DNA from: an uncultured Pelagibacteraceae bacterium
GTDB taxonomy: Bacteria; Pseudomonadota; Alphaproteobacteria; Pelagibacterales; Pelagibacteraceae
Assembly (NCBI GenBank): GCA_902595125.1
Contig: CACJOY010000004.1
Span: forward strand, 1-64,000
Reading direction: 5' to 3'
Length of the DNA: 64,000 nucleotides
Each line of letters opens with the position of its first letter. Positions within the stretch are counted from its first letter, which is position 1. The position numbers and the translations under genes are program-made. Shown in pieces: positions 8,252-16,634 of the stretch. Below the pieces are notes generated by a model. The model did not search any database. It was not told the origin of the DNA and worked only from the letters and a program-made list of their open reading frames with translations.

Positions 8252-9831
8252 GAATTTAAAATAAAATCTGAAGCTCTTTCTCCTATCATCAAAGTAGGGG
8301 CATTAAGATTACCACTTGTTATTTCTGGCATCACTGAAGCATCAGCAACTCTAATATTTTTTAAACCATGAATTCTAAGTTTTTCATCAACAACTGCCGT
8401 ATCATCAATCCCCATTTTTAAAGTGCATGAAGGATGATAGGCAGTTTCAGCTTTAGATCTAATATAATCAATAATTTCATTTTCACTTTCAGCATTATCT
8501 CCAGGTCCAATTTCCTTACCCGCATAAGGCTTCATTGAATTTTGACTTAATATTTTTCTTGCTACTTTTACACATTTTACAGTCTCATTTAAATCGTATT
8601 CATTTTCTAAATAATTAAATTGAATTTTTGGATATTCATAAGGATTGGAGCTATTGAGAGTTACATGGCCTCTGCTCTTTGGTTGATTTAAACTTGCATG
8701 AAGTTGATATCCATGTCTGTCAGGATCTACATTTCCATGATCAATTACAAAAGCAGGAAAAAAATGAAATTGTATATTTGGATATTCTTTATCTGCTGAA
8801 GATTTACAAAATCCACCTGCTTCTAAGAATGATGTTGCACACGGACCACTTTTATTTAAAAACCATTGAATACCTATCTTTAACATACTTAGTTTATTAA
8901 CGTATGAATATAAAGTATCGGGTGTTTTGCACTCTTGCTGAATATAAGTTTCTAAATGATCCTGAAGATTTTTTCCAACTCCCTTTAAATTATGAACTAC
9001 CTCAATACCTTTTTCTTTTAAATGTTCAGCTGGACCTACTCCAGAAACCATTAATAATTGTGGAGAATTTATTGAGCCACCACTAAGAATAACCTCTTTA
9101 TTCGCATAAATTTTTTTAACTTTATCTTTTATTTTAACTTCAATACCGATTGCTTTTTTCCCCTCAAAAATTATTTTTTCCACGAAAGACTGAGTAAAAA
9201 TTTGTAAGTTGTCTCTTTTTTTTACAGGATTTAAATAATATTTTGAGGCACTTGCTCTTTCACCTTTGTGAATTGTTACATCATACATGCCAAATCCCTC
9301 TTGATCTTTTCCATTCATATCATAATTTAACTTATATCCTGCTTCTTCTGCAGAATTTAAGAAAGCATTAAATAAAGGATTTTTGTTTTTAGACTGATTA
9401 ATTGGCAGTATACCATTTCCACCTCTAAATTCATTTTCCCCTTCTGACCAAGTTTCAATTTTTTTAAAGAAAGGTAAAACTTTTTCATATTTCCAATCCT
9501 TTAATCCAAATGAAGCCCATCTTTCATAATCATTTTTATTTCCTCTCACATAAACCATTCCGTTATGTGCCGAGCACCCCCCAATCATTTTTCCTCTCGG
9601 ACAAAATAATCTTCGGTTATTTAGGTATGGTTCAGGCTCTGAAAAATATTTATAGTTATATTTTGGATCATGCATTGTATAAAGAATAGCGAGTGGCATG
9701 TTAACTTTCCAAATGTCACTATTCTTACCTGCTTCAAAGATTGCAACACTATTTTGATTATTTTCTGATAACCTGTTAGCAAGAACACATCCTGCCGTAC
9801 CAGCTCCGATAATTAAGTAATCAAATTTCAA
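8248..9831 (-). CDS. GMC-family FAD oxidoreductase (choline dehydrogenase-like)
   Basis: A 527-residue glucose-methanol-choline oxidoreductase. The ADP-binding fold is at the N terminus (IIGAGTAGCVLANRLSE). GMC signature 1 lies around GGCSAHNGMVYVRG and signature 2 around GGSINSPQLLMVSGVGP. The catalytic His region is in AYHPSCTLKMG, and the C-terminal NAPTLMIGERASDFI is typical. It oxidises an alcohol to an aldehyde; choline is one candidate, but family members act on many alcohols, so I do not assign betA. It lies between a TauD dioxygenase gene (upstream) and an EamA transporter on the same strand with spacing of 8 and -4 bases, so the three form an operon. Confidence 0.88.
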   Translation of the reverse strand: MKFDYLIIGAGTAGCVLANRLSENNQNSVAIFEAGKNSDIWKVNMPLAILYTMHDPKYNYKYFSEPEPYLNNRRLFCPRGKMIGGCSAHNGMVYVRGNKNDYERWASFGLKDWKYEKVLPFFKKIETWSEGENEFRGGNGILPINQSKNKNPLFNAFLNSAEEAGYKLNYDMNGKDQEGFGMYDVTIHKGERASASKYYLNPVKKRDNLQIFTQSFVEKIIFEGKKAIGIEVKIKDKVKKIYANKEVILSGGSINSPQLLMVSGVGPAEHLKEKGIEVVHNLKGVGKNLQDHLETYIQQECKTPDTLYSYVNKLSMLKIGIQWFLNKSGPCATSFLEAGGFCKSSADKEYPNIQFHFFPAFVIDHGNVDPDRHGYQLHASLNQPKSRGHVTLNSSNPYEYPKIQFNYLENEYDLNETVKCVKVARKILSQNSMKPYAGKEIGPGDNAESENEIIDYIRSKAETAYHPSCTLKMGIDDTAVVDEKLRIHGLKNIRVADASVMPEITSGNLNAPTLMIGERASDFILNS

Positions 9832-9839
9832 AATGTTAC

Positions 9840-10679
9840 CTATTGAGGATGATCACCTTCAATAGCAATTCTATCCATTACTCTCTCATGACCCAAACCT
9901 CTACCTGGGAAAAAATCAGTTAATCCTTGATGTAATGTGCTTCTATTATCCCAAATTGCCACTGCGTTTTCTGTCCATTTAAATCTACAAGTAAAATCTA
10001 ATCGTTCTTGATGTCTAAAAATTTCATTTAAAATATCTTCACTTTCATTTTTTTCTAAATCTAAAATTTTTTTTGTATACATTGAATTCACATATAAAAT
10101 TTTTTTACCTGTTTCAGGGTGTGTTCTAACCATTGGATGTGCATTTGAATATTCATCTAAGTTTCCATTTCCTTCCATTGCTTTATAATCTTCAGTAAAA
10201 GCTGCTGCACCTAAAGAACTATGTATGGCTTTTTTATTATCTATTTTATCTTTAATTTTATCATCTAAAGTTTCATATGCGATTTCCATATTAGAAAACA
10301 TAGTATCTCCACCTACAGGTGGAATCTTTAATGATCTTAAAATGATTACTTTGGTAGGTTTAGGATTATAACTTACGTCAGTATGCCATGTTTCTCCCCA
10401 TTGTCTTTTTTCATCAGGTTCTTTGATAATTCTTAAAATCTCAGGATATTTATCTCTTCCCTTGACGTATATGTGTCTTTCTAAAGGGCCAAAACGTTTG
10501 GCAAGATTTATTTGTTCCTCCGAGCTGATATCCTGATCTCTGAAAAATAGGGCTTTATGTTCTAATAACAAATTATTAATTATATTCCAATTTTCTAAAG
10601 ATGAGTCTTTTAAATTAATTCCAGAGATTTCAGCTCCTAGAGCACCTGATAACAATTTAATATCCATTAAGATCAACAT
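9840..10679 (-). CDS. TauD/TfdA-family Fe(II)/2-oxoglutarate dioxygenase
   Basis: A 279-residue non-heme iron dioxygenase that couples 2-oxoglutarate decarboxylation to hydroxylation of a small substrate. The facial triad is visible: HTD (His99, Asp101) in GETWHTDVSYNPKPT and the distal His in STLHQGLTDFFPG, with the oxoglutarate-binding Arg in LGHERVMDR. Taurine or sulfonate dioxygenases look like this, but the family is broad and taurine is not certain. An alternative start is Met5 (MDIKLLSGALGAEISG), which fits family N termini slightly better. It is the first gene of the TauD-GMC-EamA operon, in a divergent arrangement with the SMR gene 39 bases away. Confidence 0.87.
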   Translation of the reverse strand: MLILMDIKLLSGALGAEISGINLKDSSLENWNIINNLLLEHKALFFRDQDISSEEQINLAKRFGPLERHIYVKGRDKYPEILRIIKEPDEKRQWGETWHTDVSYNPKPTKVIILRSLKIPPVGGDTMFSNMEIAYETLDDKIKDKIDNKKAIHSSLGAAAFTEDYKAMEGNGNLDEYSNAHPMVRTHPETGKKILYVNSMYTKKILDLEKNESEDILNEIFRHQERLDFTCRFKWTENAVAIWDNRSTLHQGLTDFFPGRGLGHERVMDRIAIEGDHPQ

Positions 10680-10718
10680 ATTACTAGATGTTTATTTTGT
10701 CAAAATGTATAAGAGATA

Positions 10719-11054
10719 ATGACTTTAACCCAAGCATATTTATTATTAGGAGTTGCTATTGCGGGAGAGATTATTGCAACCGGATCTCTAAAAGCCACAG
10801 AAGGATTTACTAAATGGGCACCTTCACTCATTTCTGTAGCAGCAATTATTGTTTGTATGTATACGATGTCTCACGTAATGAGAATATTACCTATAGGAAT
10901 AACCTATGCCACTTGGTCAGGGGTAGGAATTGTTGCATTATCTTTATGGGGTATTTATAAATATAAACAAATACCAAATATACCAACTATAGTAGGCTTA
11001 CTATTTATTATAGTTGGAGTTATCATTGTAAACACAATGAACAGTAATCAGTAA
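10719..11054 (+). CDS. Small multidrug resistance (SMR/EmrE-like) exporter
   Basis: A 111-residue protein with four hydrophobic helices, the standard SMR size. The membrane-embedded Glu in helix 1 (VAIAGEIIATGSLKATEGF) corresponds to Glu14 of EmrE, and the helix 3 motif YATWSGVGIVALSLWG is present. SMR proteins exchange protons for quaternary or guanidinium cations. The next genes degrade carnitine to glycine betaine, so a quaternary-amine exporter or osmolyte valve is a reasonable inference, though a guanidinium or toxic-cation exporter is equally possible from sequence alone. Confidence 0.9.
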   Translation: MTLTQAYLLLGVAIAGEIIATGSLKATEGFTKWAPSLISVAAIIVCMYTMSHVMRILPIGITYATWSGVGIVALSLWGIYKYKQIPNIPTIVGLLFIIVGVIIVNTMNSNQ

Positions 11055-11103
11055 ATTATTTTTTTTATATCCTTAAGATTTTTATTATATTATAAATACT
11101 TTA

Positions 11104-11991
11104 ATGAGTAACAAAGTATTTATATCATGTGCAGTTACGGGTTCAGGTGATACAGCAAGTAAACATCCTGATTTACCTAAAACTCCTGAACAAATAGCCA
11201 AAGCCTCTATTGAAGCTGCAAAAGCTGGTGCAGCAATAGCCCACATACATGTAAGAGAAGAAGATGGTACTCCAAGTAGAAGATTAGATTTATACAAAGA
11301 GGTGGTAGATAGAATTCGATCAAGTGATACTGATGTAGTATTAAATTTAACTACAGGGATGGGTGGAGATTTAGATATTGGACAAGGAAGTAATCCTTTA
11401 GAATTTGGACCATTGACCGATATGGCAAATGTTATGGAAAGAATAGCAAATGTAGAACAGTTCCTTCCAGAAATTTGCACTTTAGATGCAGGAACATTAA
11501 ATTTTGGAGATAGCTCTGTGATAACAGTTAATACTCCTAATGATTTAAGAAAAGCAGCAAAAAAATTGAAAGAATTAAAAGTTAAACCTGAAATAGAAGC
11601 TTTTGATTTAGGTAACATGTGGTTTGGATCTCAACTATATAAAGAGGGATTGTTAAGTGATCCCCCACTGTTTCAAATGTGCTTAGGTATTCCTTGGGGA
11701 GCGCCTGCCACAACTCTTGCGATGCAAGCGATGAAAGAAATACTTCCAACAGAAGCGGTATGGTCTGGCTTTGCCATCTCAAAAAATGAAATGCCTTTTG
11801 TAGCCCAAACAGTTCTAATGGGAGGTAATCCAAGGGTTGGATTAGAGGATAATTTATATTTATCAAAAGGAAAATTAGCAACAAATGCTCAATTAGTTGA
11901 AAAAGCCAAAAGAATTATAGAAGAATTAGGTTATTCAACTATGACGCCTTCTGAAACTAGAGAAAAGTTAAAACTTGTTAAACACAAGTAA
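11104..11991 (+). CDS. BKACE-family beta-keto acid cleavage enzyme (dehydrocarnitine cleavage candidate)
   Basis: A 295-residue member of the BKACE (DUF849) family, Zn-dependent enzymes that split a beta-keto acid with acetyl-CoA. The Zn ligands appear as HIH (His47, His49) in AAIAHIHVREEDG, with the later acidic ligand near AVWSGFAISKNEMP. GIPWGAPAT and EDNLYLSKGKLATNAQLV are typical. Its start codon region is followed directly by L-carnitine dehydrogenase (one-base overlap, TAATG). The pair matches the known carnitine route, in which 3-dehydrocarnitine and acetyl-CoA give glycine betaine and acetoacetyl-CoA. Substrate assignment rests on this neighbourhood. Confidence 0.9.
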   Translation: MSNKVFISCAVTGSGDTASKHPDLPKTPEQIAKASIEAAKAGAAIAHIHVREEDGTPSRRLDLYKEVVDRIRSSDTDVVLNLTTGMGGDLDIGQGSNPLEFGPLTDMANVMERIANVEQFLPEICTLDAGTLNFGDSSVITVNTPNDLRKAAKKLKELKVKPEIEAFDLGNMWFGSQLYKEGLLSDPPLFQMCLGIPWGAPATTLAMQAMKEILPTEAVWSGFAISKNEMPFVAQTVLMGGNPRVGLEDNLYLSKGKLATNAQLVEKAKRIIEELGYSTMTPSETREKLKLVKHK

Positions 11992-12932
11992 TGTCTACCA
12001 TTAAAAAAGTTGCAGTCATAGGCACTGGAGTTATAGGAGCAGGATGGATTATTCGATGTTTAGCACACAACAAGATCGTTTATGCCTTTGATAAAGATTT
12101 AACATTAAAAAAAAAATTACTAGCCGAGATTAAAAGAACTTGGCCTTATGTTAAAAAGCTTTTTAATAAAAAGAAACTTAATTTTAAAAATTTTAAATAT
12201 TTTACCTCTATTCAAGAAACTTTGAAGGATGCTGATTTTATTCAAGAATGTGCAACTGAAAATTATGTTTTAAAAAATAAGTTGATGAAAATCATAGGAA
12301 ATTATGCAAAATCAAATGCAATTATTTCCTCTAGTTCTTCTGGATTGTTGCCAACAAGAATTTATTCACAATGTAAAAAACCTGAACGAACAATGATTGG
12401 ACACCCTTTTAACCCCGTTTATTTATTACCAGCCGTTGAAATTGTACCTGGAAAAAAAACAGCCAATAAATATCTAAACAAAGCTAACAAGTTCTATAAG
12501 TCAATTTCCATGAACCCAATAATAGTTAAACATGAGTTACCAGGTTATTTATCAGATAGACTTCAAGAGGCTTTATGGAGAGAAGGACTTCATATAATTA
12601 ATGAAGGACATGCAACTACAGAAGATTTAGATAGAGCTATAGAAGATGGGCCAGGTTTGAGGTGGTCGTTAATGGGTACATTTTTAACTTTTCATTTAGC
12701 TGGAGGAAAATCCGGAATGAAACATATGTTGGAACAATTTGGACCAGCCTTAAAACTACCATGGACTAAATTAAAAGCTCCAAAATTATCTAATAAATTG
12801 ATTAATAGATTGGTACTAGGAACTAAAAAACAATCTAAAGGGCGATCTGTTTCAAAAATATCAAATATTAGAGATGAGTATTTAGTTAAACTTCAACATC
12901 TAAGAAAAAAATACGAAAAAAAATTAAGATAA
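11991..12932 (+). CDS. lcdH: L-carnitine dehydrogenase
   Basis: A 313-residue NAD+-dependent 3-hydroxyacyl-CoA-dehydrogenase-fold enzyme oxidising L-carnitine to 3-dehydrocarnitine. The Rossmann motif VIGTGVIGAGW is at 9-19. The sequence follows the carnitine dehydrogenase pattern I recall from Pseudomonas: SSSSGLLPT, MIGHPFNPVYLLPAVEIV, DRLQEALWREGLHI and GPGLRWSLMGTFLTFHLAGG. These differ from fatty-acid HADH. Some bacteria carry a fusion of this protein to a thioesterase; none is fused here. It is coupled to the BKACE gene upstream. A gamma-butyrobetaine dioxygenase gene lies 0.9 kb downstream, completing the route from gamma-butyrobetaine. Confidence 0.9.
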   Translation: MSTIKKVAVIGTGVIGAGWIIRCLAHNKIVYAFDKDLTLKKKLLAEIKRTWPYVKKLFNKKKLNFKNFKYFTSIQETLKDADFIQECATENYVLKNKLMKIIGNYAKSNAIISSSSSGLLPTRIYSQCKKPERTMIGHPFNPVYLLPAVEIVPGKKTANKYLNKANKFYKSISMNPIIVKHELPGYLSDRLQEALWREGLHIINEGHATTEDLDRAIEDGPGLRWSLMGTFLTFHLAGGKSGMKHMLEQFGPALKLPWTKLKAPKLSNKLINRLVLGTKKQSKGRSVSKISNIRDEYLVKLQHLRKKYEKKLR

Positions 12933-12933
12933 A

Positions 12934-13722
12934 TTAGTCATTTCTTTCTGTGTGTCCGTCTACGGATATAACTTGACCAGATACTCTTAATGAGTCATCT
13001 GAAATTAAAAAGGAACACATTTTACCTATATCATCTTCTAATATCCATTGCTTCATTGAACTCATTGAAATAAAATCCTTTTCAATTTTTTTTGTAGAAA
13101 CTTTTTTAAACTTTGCCTTATCTCGTATAACTCTCTTCATTCTGTCACCTTTAATAGTTCCAGGACAAACAGCATTTACTCTAATATTATATCTACCAAG
13201 TTCCATAGCTAAAGTTTTTGTAATACCAATAATTGCCCATTTACTGGCTGCGTAAGGAGAACGTAGTGGGAATCCAAGTATTCCTGCAGTTGATGAAATA
13301 TTTATTATTGAGCCGTTTTTAGATTTTTTAATTAAAGGGATAGCTCTTTTAGTAAAATAAAAGTGACTATTTATATCTACTTGTAAAGTATTTTCCCAAT
13401 CTTTAGATTTAATTTTTTCTAAAGATCCTGTAGGTCCTGCAACTCCCACATTATTAATTAAAGCATCAATTTTTTTTGTTTTTTTCTTAACTTTATCAAA
13501 AAATTTGGAAACTTGATTTTCATTAGAAGCATCACAAATATAAGTAAATAATTTTTTATTTATTAATGGATGCTTATTGAGTTTATTAAGAGATTTAATA
13601 TCTAAATCACAAATATAGACGAAAGCTCCTCTAGATAAACATATTTTTGCTATAGCCAGCCCTATACCCGATGCCCCAGCAGATATAATGATTTTCTTAT
13701 TCTTAAGAGTTTGATCTGACAT
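12934..13722 (-). CDS. SDR-family NAD(P)-dependent oxidoreductase
   Basis: A 262-residue classical short-chain dehydrogenase. The cofactor loop reads SAGASGIG at about 14-21, with Ser-Ala replacing the usual Thr-Gly of TGxxxGxG. INNVGVAG, the catalytic Ser in INISSTAG and the YAASK active site (Tyr and Lys) are present, and VNAVCPGTI is typical. It converts an alcohol and ketone pair, substrate unknown. It sits convergent with carnitine dehydrogenase and divergent from the gamma-butyrobetaine dioxygenase gene, with about 98 bases of shared promoter space. That position suggests a link to carnitine or a hydroxybutyrate-type product, which is inference only. Confidence 0.85.
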   Translation of the reverse strand: MSDQTLKNKKIIISAGASGIGLAIAKICLSRGAFVYICDLDIKSLNKLNKHPLINKKLFTYICDASNENQVSKFFDKVKKKTKKIDALINNVGVAGPTGSLEKIKSKDWENTLQVDINSHFYFTKRAIPLIKKSKNGSIINISSTAGILGFPLRSPYAASKWAIIGITKTLAMELGRYNIRVNAVCPGTIKGDRMKRVIRDKAKFKKVSTKKIEKDFISMSSMKQWILEDDIGKMCSFLISDDSLRVSGQVISVDGHTERND

Positions 13723-13820
13723 TTGAATACTTTAATAATGAATAAGCGTAAAAAACAAGAATATTTTTTCTTATCTTATTTATCATTGAAAATTGCTTAA
13801 AAGTAAATAATCATTGTAAA

Positions 13821-14945
13821 ATGCCCAGTATTTCAAAAATAGAAAAAGATGAAAATAATCTTAATATTAAATGGAGTGACGGAGAGGTAAGTAGTTTCAA
13901 TTACCTATGGCTAAGAGATAATTGTCCCACAGCACATGACAAAGACTCTAATCATCGAATGTTTAACATTCTTGATGTTTCAACAAATCTCAATGCGGAA
14001 AACTTTAAGGTAAATAATGAAGGTAAACTAGTTATTAAATGGAGCGAAGGAAATCATGTAAGTTACTATGATACGGACTGGCTTAGAAAAAATTGTTATA
14101 CTCTAAAAAATAAAAAAAAATATATTTCTCCTTATCAATTATGGGACAACTCATTAGAGAAAGAAATAGATTCTATTTGTATTGAACACAATGAAATATT
14201 GAATACAGAAAAGGGACTTATAAAATGGCTAGAATTATTACACCATAAAGGAATTGCTATAGTAAAGAATTCACCAACAGAAAAAAAATCGGCCTTTAAA
14301 GTTCTGAATAGAATAAGTCATATTAGACAAACTTTTTTTGATACTCCATTTGAAGTTATTAATATTCCAAAACCAAATAATTCAGCTTATACAGCTCATG
14401 AGCTTAAGAATCATATGGACCTTCCATGGTTTGAAAATCCTCCTGGTTACCAATTTCTTCATTGTTTAATCAATTCAGCAAAGGGTGGTGACTCGTCAGC
14501 AGTTGATGCATTTAAAGTTGCAGATTTTTTAAGGGATAACGAAAAAGAAATTTTTGAAACTTTAGTTACAATTCCACTTAAATTTCGTGACAAAGATTAT
14601 ACTCAAGAGGCTCATAGAAGTTTTTATGCTCCAGCACTTAGTCTCACTAAAGACGGGGATTTTAATGATATAAGATTTAGTGTTGCAACTATGGATGCTT
14701 TAGACTGTCACCCAAGTGAAATGGATAGAGTATACAAAGCTCATCACAAATTGGGAAATTTGTTACATGACGATAAATTTCAAATAAAGTTTAGACTAGA
14801 ACCAGGTGATATTTTTTCTTTCAACAATAGGAGAGTATTACATGGAAGAACAGCCTTTGATCCTAACTCTGGCCACAGACATCTTCAGGGATATTATATG
14901 GATAGGGATGAAATAATTGGAAGATTAAATTATTTAAAAAAATAA
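13821..14945 (+). CDS. Gamma-butyrobetaine dioxygenase family (BBOX)
   Basis: A 374-residue Fe(II)/2-oxoglutarate dioxygenase with the two-domain layout of gamma-butyrobetaine hydroxylase. The N-terminal DUF971-like domain covers about 1-95 (YLWLRDNCP, then TDWLRKNC) and the TauD-like catalytic domain follows. The iron ligands are His198 and Asp200 in ELKNHMDLPWF, followed by NPPGYQFLHC; the distal His is in VLHGRTAF and the Arg in GHRHLQGYY. It should hydroxylate gamma-butyrobetaine to L-carnitine, feeding lcdH and BKACE nearby. The N-terminal zinc site looks eroded: only Cys35 of the animal C-x-C-x-x-C cluster is kept. Another hydroxylase of the same family is possible. Confidence 0.85.
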   Translation: MPSISKIEKDENNLNIKWSDGEVSSFNYLWLRDNCPTAHDKDSNHRMFNILDVSTNLNAENFKVNNEGKLVIKWSEGNHVSYYDTDWLRKNCYTLKNKKKYISPYQLWDNSLEKEIDSICIEHNEILNTEKGLIKWLELLHHKGIAIVKNSPTEKKSAFKVLNRISHIRQTFFDTPFEVINIPKPNNSAYTAHELKNHMDLPWFENPPGYQFLHCLINSAKGGDSSAVDAFKVADFLRDNEKEIFETLVTIPLKFRDKDYTQEAHRSFYAPALSLTKDGDFNDIRFSVATMDALDCHPSEMDRVYKAHHKLGNLLHDDKFQIKFRLEPGDIFSFNNRRVLHGRTAFDPNSGHRHLQGYYMDRDEIIGRLNYLKK

Positions 14946-14960
14946 AAATTATTTTCGTAA

Positions 14961-15827
14961 TCACACCTCTTTTTTTTTTGTAGTCCTAAAAACTATCATA
15001 ATTACACCCACAATTATAATTGAACCACCAATAAATAGTTCTGGTGTAGGTTTTTCTCCTAATAAAAATATTGCTGCTAATAAACCAGTTGGGGGTATAC
15101 CCATTGTTACGATCGGAAGAACTTTGTATAAAGGATTATTTTTAAGTACATAGTAAAAACAACCATAAGTAATTGGTTGCATTATAAATCCTATATAAAG
15201 TGCTATTAGCCAATGATCCAGTTTAGCAGAAAAAATATAATTTAACGAATTTCCCTCAATTAAGTTTGATAATAAAATTAGCGTTGGCCCTGAAAAAAAT
15301 GCTAGCCAAGCAACTAAAGCTAATGGATTAATTTTTTTACTCAACGGTTTTACAATTACTTGACCAAGTGCCCAAATAGCAGATCCTAAAATTGTTAATA
15401 AAATACCAAAAAATTTTCCGTCCAAATTTGGAGAACCTGTTAAAATATATACACCAATAAAAGCTATAAAAATTCCAATAAGAGATCTAATTGTTGGTTT
15501 TTCTTTGAGTAAAAAATATGCAAAAATAACTCCAAAAGGAACCTCAGTTTGAACAAGAAGTACAGCGGCAGAGGCATCAATATAGTTTAATCCAGTATAA
15601 GTTATGCTGTATTGCAAAGTATTTGCAATTAAAGAGGCAAAAAATATTTTTTTAAGATATTCTTTTGGAATAGGGAACCACCAGATTAAAATAGATGCTG
15701 CAAAAATAAATCTAATTCCCATTAAAAGAATTGGAGGAAAAGATTCAAATGCTGGTTTTGCTATTACGAAACCAAAACCTAAAAAAATAGGAACTAGTGA
15801 AGCAATTAAGGTATCTTTTAAATTCAT
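14961..15827 (-). CDS. EamA/DMT-family transporter
   Basis: A 288-residue ten-helix membrane protein with two EamA repeats, the first ending in FIGVYILTGSP and the second beginning at GILLTILGSAIWALGQVIVK. A conserved Pro-rich stretch (VTMGIPPTGLLAAIFLLGEKP) is typical for the family near the end. Such exporters move amino acids, sugars or other metabolites. It is convergent with the gamma-butyrobetaine dioxygenase gene and divergent from the EutA-like gene, with only 59 bases between starts, so it may share regulation with either. Substrate unknown. Confidence 0.87.
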   Translation of the reverse strand: MNLKDTLIASLVPIFLGFGFVIAKPAFESFPPILLMGIRFIFAASILIWWFPIPKEYLKKIFFASLIANTLQYSITYTGLNYIDASAAVLLVQTEVPFGVIFAYFLLKEKPTIRSLIGIFIAFIGVYILTGSPNLDGKFFGILLTILGSAIWALGQVIVKPLSKKINPLALVAWLAFFSGPTLILLSNLIEGNSLNYIFSAKLDHWLIALYIGFIMQPITYGCFYYVLKNNPLYKVLPIVTMGIPPTGLLAAIFLLGEKPTPELFIGGSIIIVGVIMIVFRTTKKKEV

Positions 15828-15886
15828 GTAATTTTTTTTATATTAATGATTATTAAAGAACTTATGATATATTCACTTTTTAAAAT

Positions 15887-16630
15887 ATGAATTCAACAAA
15901 AATAGAACCTAAATATAGCCCTTCCTTGAACCCAAAAGTTGGATTAATTGCACTAGCTACTGATTTTAGAATTGAAAAAGATTTTATAAGTGTAATTAAA
16001 GATCAAAGTATAGATTTCTTTGTAAATCGAATTCATTGCTATTTCCCTTTAACAAATGAGAATCTAATTAAAATGTCTGATAGTATTACTGAAATTTCAG
16101 ATGATATCTTGCCAAATGAAAAGTTAGATTGTGTAGTTTATGGATGTACATCAGGCACAATAGCATCAGGATACAGTTCAATAAAAAAAAAAATACATTT
16201 AGCTAAACCAGATGCAAAAGTTACTACTCCAAGTACTGCCGCAGTAAATGCTTTACGAAAGTTAGGATTAAATAAGTTATCAATTTTTACTCCATATTCA
16301 AAAGCACTTAATGATGAAGTTGTAGAATATTTTAAAAAAGAAAATTTTGAAATCACTACTAACTCTTATTTTGATATTTCAAATGATCTAGATATTGGAA
16401 AAATAGATGAAAATTACTTATATGAAACATTATGTGATATGGATTTAGGTAATGCTGAAGCTTTATTTATTTCATGCACTGCACTACCCGCATTATCAAT
16501 AATCGATAGACTTGAAAAAAAATTGAATAAAGTTGTCCTATCCAGCAATCAAGTTTTGATATGGGATACTTTACAAACAATAGGTAAAAAAGATCGAATA
16601 GAAGGCTTCGGAAAACTTTTTAAAAATTAG
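15887..16630 (+). CDS. eutA: Asp/Glu racemase-maleate isomerase family protein (EutA-like)
   Basis: A 247-residue protein of the maleate isomerase / Asp-Glu racemase superfamily. Both catalytic cysteines are seen: Cys87 in VVYGCTSGT and Cys197 in ALFISCTALPAL. This superfamily racemises or isomerises alpha-carbons with a two-cysteine acid-base pair. The next gene, four bases downstream, encodes an ectoine hydrolase-like enzyme. In proteobacterial ectoine-utilisation clusters EutA is a racemase-like protein of this kind found beside EutD, so I call it EutA-like. Maleate isomerase or arylmalonate decarboxylase activity cannot be excluded from sequence. Confidence 0.75.
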   Translation: MNSTKIEPKYSPSLNPKVGLIALATDFRIEKDFISVIKDQSIDFFVNRIHCYFPLTNENLIKMSDSITEISDDILPNEKLDCVVYGCTSGTIASGYSSIKKKIHLAKPDAKVTTPSTAAVNALRKLGLNKLSIFTPYSKALNDEVVEYFKKENFEITTNSYFDISNDLDIGKIDENYLYETLCDMDLGNAEALFISCTALPALSIIDRLEKKLNKVVLSSNQVLIWDTLQTIGKKDRIEGFGKLFKN

Positions 16631-16634
16631 ATCG

